Source: Solirubrobacteraceae bacterium
GTDB taxonomy: Bacteria > Actinomycetota > Thermoleophilia > Solirubrobacterales > Solirubrobacteraceae
Direction: 5' to 3'
DNA length: 31,416 nucleotides
NCBI GenBank assembly: GCA_017882405.1
Contig: JADGPO010000094.1
Coordinates: 1 to 31,416, forward strand
The first letter of the stretch is position 1, and every line of letters starts with the position of its first letter. The notes under the pieces are model-generated. The model made no database searches, had not been told where the DNA came from, and saw nothing but the letters and a program-made list of their open reading frames with translations. The translations under genes were made by a program, and so were the position numbers. Positions 28,812-31,416 of the stretch are shown here, piece by piece.

Positions 28812-30511
28812 GCGGCTGGCTGGTTCCGCGCCACACCAAGTACGGCTCGCGGCACGCGATCAGCAGCGGGCACTACCTGGCGACGGCGGCCGGCGCGGCG
28901 ATCCTCGAGGCGGGCGGCAACGCCGTCGACGCCGGCTGCTGCGCCGGTATGGCGCTCGCCGTGCTGCACGCCGACGAGGTCAACTTCGCCGGCGTGGCCC
29001 CGATCATGATCCGCACCGCCGGGGGTGAGACGCTGACGATCGACGGGCTGGGGACGTGGCCGGCCGGCCTTCCCGCCGACCTCTTCATGCGCGAGCACGA
29101 GGGGACGGTACCGTTGGGTCTGCTGCGCACCGTGGTCCCGGCCGCTCCCGATGCCTGGATCACGGCGCTGCGCGACCACGGCACGCTCAGCTTCGGCCAG
29201 GTGGCGGCGGCCGCCGTCCGGCTGGCCGCAGACGGCTTCGCGGTGTTCGAGCTGCTCGCCGAGGGGATCGCGCGCAGCGCCCGCAACTACGCCCGCTGGC
29301 CGGCCAACGCCGAGATCTTCCTGCCCGGCGGCCGTCCTCCGCGGGTCGGCGAGCGCTTCGTGCAGCGCGATCTGGCCGCGACGATCGGGCTCATGACCGA
29401 GGCCGAGTCAGCGGCGCCCGGAGACCGAGAGGCCGGGCTGCAGGCGGCCCGGGCGGCCTTCTACGAAGGGCCGATCGCCGAGCGGATCGTCGAGTACCAC
29501 GAGCGCCATGGCGGCTATCTGACGCGGCGCGACCTGGCCGAGTTCCACTGTCGCCTCGAGCGGCCGATCGCCACCCGGTGGCGCGAGCTTGAGCTCTTGA
29601 CCTGCGGCCCGTGGTGCCAGGGTCCGGCGCTCGCCGAGGCCCTGCTGATCGTGGAGGCCGCCGGCCTGGACGGATTGGAGCACAACGCGCCCGACTACAT
29701 CCACCTGCTGCTCGAGGCGCTCAAGGGGGCGTTCTCGGACCGCGAGCATCACTACGGCGACCCGGCGTTCGTCGAAGTCGACATCGACCGGCTGCTGTCG
29801 GCCGAGCACGCCGCCGCCCGGGCGGCGGCGATCGATCGCCAGCGGGCCGCCGAGGGATTGCCCGGGCCGCTGTTCGGGGTGCAGCAGCCGCTGCCGCCCG
29901 CCTCGCGCGCGGAAATCATGACCGGGACGGGCACCTCGTACGTGTGCGTGGTCGATCAGTGGGGCAACGCGTTCTCGGCGACGCCGTCGGATGCGTCCAC
30001 CACCGCGCCGGTGATCCCGGGCACGGGGATCGTGCCCTCGTTGCGCGGCCTGCAGTCGCGCCCGGACCCTGCCCACCCCGCCGGCGTGGCGCCCGGCAAG
30101 CGCCCGCGGCTGACCCCCAACCCGGCGATGACGGTGCGCGACGACGGCTCGGTGATGCCGTTCGGCTGCCCCGGCGGCGACATGCAGATCCAGGCGATGC
30201 TGCAGGTGCTGCTCAACCTCGAGCACTTCGGCATGGGCCTGCAGCAGGCGATCAACGCCCCGCGCTTCTCCACCTGGAGCTTTCCCAACTCGTTCGCCCC
30301 GTTTCAGTACCTGCCCGGCCGGGTGATGGTCGAGGACCGCTTCCCCGAGGAGACGCTTGCCGAGCTGGCACGGCGCGGCCACGACGTCGGACAATGGCCG
30401 GCCTTCACGCGCGACGCGGCCGCCGTCGAGGCGATCGTGCACAACACGCGCACCGGTTTCCACGAGGCGGGCGCCGACCCGCGCCAGCCCGCCTCGGCGA
30501 TCGTGAGCTGA
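28808..30511 (+). CDS. Gamma-glutamyltransferase family protein
   Basis: 567 residues starting at GTG 28808, which overlaps the amidase stop. AILEAGGNAVDAGCCAGMAL (31-50) and the large-subunit core (LRTVVPAAPDAW, RDLAEFHCRLERPI) fit the GGT family. The autoprocessing nucleophile is Thr376 in TGTSYVCVVDQWGNAFS, where well-known enzymes have TTHYSVVD; the PGGDMQIQAMLQVLLNLEHF block near the C-terminus is also conserved. No signal peptide is visible, unlike classic periplasmic GGT, which suggests a cytoplasmic relative acting on other gamma-glutamyl or N-acyl substrates. The usual VPGTVAG near residue 110 reads VPAAPDAW. It converges on TrpB2 with 14 bases between stops. Confidence 0.87.
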   Translation: MSGWLVPRHTKYGSRHAISSGHYLATAAGAAILEAGGNAVDAGCCAGMALAVLHADEVNFAGVAPIMIRTAGGETLTIDGLGTWPAGLPADLFMREHEGTVPLGLLRTVVPAAPDAWITALRDHGTLSFGQVAAAAVRLAADGFAVFELLAEGIARSARNYARWPANAEIFLPGGRPPRVGERFVQRDLAATIGLMTEAESAAPGDREAGLQAARAAFYEGPIAERIVEYHERHGGYLTRRDLAEFHCRLERPIATRWRELELLTCGPWCQGPALAEALLIVEAAGLDGLEHNAPDYIHLLLEALKGAFSDREHHYGDPAFVEVDIDRLLSAEHAAARAAAIDRQRAAEGLPGPLFGVQQPLPPASRAEIMTGTGTSYVCVVDQWGNAFSATPSDASTTAPVIPGTGIVPSLRGLQSRPDPAHPAGVAPGKRPRLTPNPAMTVRDDGSVMPFGCPGGDMQIQAMLQVLLNLEHFGMGLQQAINAPRFSTWSFPNSFAPFQYLPGRVMVEDRFPEETLAELARRGHDVGQWPAFTRDAAAVEAIVHNTRTGFHEAGADPRQPASAIVS

Positions 30512-30525
30512 TCGTCAGCTGAGCG

Positions 30526-31416
30526 TCACGTGAGCGCCGGCGCCTCGGGCAGGCTGCCCAGGGCCGCGTTCAGGTCGTCCTCGGAGAACTCCGGGTCCTC
30601 CAGCTCGCCCGCCAGGTAGGCGTCGTAGGCCGAGAGGTCGAAGTGGCCGTGGCCGCAGAGCCCGAACAGCAGCACCCGGGCCTCGCCGGCCTCGCGCGCG
30701 GCCAGCGCCTCCTGGACCACCGCGCGGATCGCGTGCGCGGGCTCGGGCGCGGGGATGATCCCCTCGGTGCGCGCGAACTGCACGGCCGCCTCGAACGTCT
30801 CGTTCTGTCTGTAGGCACGCGGCTCCACGAGGCCGTTCTTGACCAGCCCGCAGACCAGGGGTGAATCGCCGTGATAGCGCAGCCCTCCGGCGTGGACCGG
30901 GGGCGGCACGAAGTCGTGGCCGAGCGTGTACATCGGCATCAGCGGCGTCAGCCCCGCGGTGTCGCCGAAGTCGTAGGCGTACACGCCGCGCGTGAGCGTC
31001 GGGCAGGCGGCGGGCTCGGCGGCCACGAAGCGCGTCTGCACGCCGTCGCGGATCGTGCGCCGCAGGAAGGGGAACGTGAGCCCGCCGAAGTTCGAGCCGC
31101 CGCCCACGCAGGCGATCACCGTGTCCGGGTACTCGCCGGCCATCTCCATCTGGGCCATCGCCTCCTGGCCGATGACCGTCTGGTGCAGCAGGACGTGGTT
31201 GAGCACCGAGCCCAGCGAGTAGTTGGTGCTCGGGTCCTGGGCGGCCACCTCGACGGCCTCGGAGATGGCGATCCCCAGCGAGCCGGTGGTGTGCTTGCGC
31301 CGGGCGCGGCCGGCCTCGGTCAGCTCCGACGGGGAGCGGTGCACGGTGGCGCCCCAGGTCTGCATCATCGAGCGGCGGTAGGGCTTCTGGTCATAGCTGG
31401 AGCCGACCATCCACAC
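30526..31416 (-). CDS. trpB: TrpB2-type tryptophan synthase beta-like PLP enzyme, C-terminal part
   Basis: 296 residues up to the window edge; the N-terminal third with the PLP lysine lies outside. [38 protein letters not shown] (the PLP phosphate-binding glycine loop), [20 protein letters not shown] and [19 protein letters not shown] are characteristic of the TrpB2 (TIGR01415) subgroup. These enzymes join indole with serine or a related donor to make tryptophan, often without a TrpA partner. The extra TrpB2 C-terminal acidic tail is present. Whether this is the only TrpB of the organism is not visible. The assignment to TrpB2 rather than TrpB1 is well supported by length and motifs; physiological role is inferred. 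Confidence 0.88.
   Translation of the reverse strand: MWMVGSSYDQKPYRRSMMQTWGATVHRSPSELTEAGRARRKHTTGSLGIAISEAVEVAAQDPSTNYSLGSVLNHVLLHQTVIGQEAMAQMEMAGEYPDTVIACVGGGSNFGGLTFPFLRRTIRDGVQTRFVAAEPAACPTLTRGVYAYDFGDTAGLTPLMPMYTLGHDFVPPPVHAGGLRYHGDSPLVCGLVKNGLVEPRAYRQNETFEAAVQFARTEGIIPAPEPAHAIRAVVQEALAAREAGEARVLLFGLCGHGHFDLSAYDAYLAGELEDPEFSEDDLNAALGSLPEAPALT

Noticed and set aside
1..31416. tRNA, rRNA, CRISPR array, insertion sequence or prophage
   Set aside because: Reading both strands I found no tRNA-like T-loop with matching arms, no regularly spaced repeat array, and no transposase, integrase or phage gene.

Overview
The base composition is very GC-rich and third codon positions are nearly always G or C, so this is a high-GC Gram-positive chromosome. 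Several secreted proteins point to Solirubrobacterales/Thermoleophilia (Actinobacteriota). The clearest sign is the lysine-rich tail of the GH2 enzyme (LLKRGGYTFRFDAPSTGKL, then KKAGRVSVKVKLTRRGRRLL), a repeated-looking secreted-protein module I associate with that order. The taxon is an inference, not a database result. I see no tRNA, rRNA, CRISPR array, transposase, integrase or phage gene.

Layout. 1-5 kb is sparse: the end of a long-chain acyl-CoA ligase, a GNAT acetyltransferase, long gene-poor stretches, and a minus-strand cluster headed by a protein that joins an eCIS-cargo-like leader to an L,D-transpeptidase-like (Tlde1/DUF2778-like) domain, followed by two small unknown ORFs. 4.2-6.5 kb holds a SRPBCC protein, a lipoprotein, a conserved unknown protein and the wreck of a TetR-regulated locus with its operator still visible. 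6.5-10.6 kb (plus) has a phosphodiester glycosidase-like protein, a GT4 glycosyltransferase, a DoxX-like membrane protein and a secreted beta-propeller protein. 10.7-16.8 kb (minus) carries a GH2 glycoside hydrolase, a sarcosine oxidase-like flavoenzyme, an unknown protein and an MGT-type glycosyltransferase. 16.8-21.4 kb has a TauE/SafE permease, a decayed DeoR regulator, a Dabb-SnoaL fusion, a degenerate HD-GYP/LuxR regulator and an AraC fragment fused to a decayed LivF. 21.6-31.4 kb has a DUF1810 protein, a FecR/M23-like secreted protein, a small secreted protein, an acyl-CoA dehydrogenase, a Tat-exported metallophosphoesterase, an amidase translationally coupled to a gamma-glutamyltransferase, and a partial TrpB2.

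How it works together. This is mostly a mosaic of short transcription units, not one pathway. Plausible functional pairs are GH2/SolA/unknown/MGT (glycoside turnover and glycosylation) and amidase/GGT. Three regulators (TetR, DeoR, AraC) are broken, so the window has lost local control genes.

The most consistent non-coding signal is a promoter grammar: about nine genes start 6-7 nt after a TANNNT-like -10 hexamer with no Shine-Dalgarno site, as expected for leaderless mRNAs. A few genes instead have strong Shine-Dalgarno sites. The best candidate for an undescribed system is the orphan eCIS-type transpeptidase effector at 2746-3846 and its small downstream ORFs.
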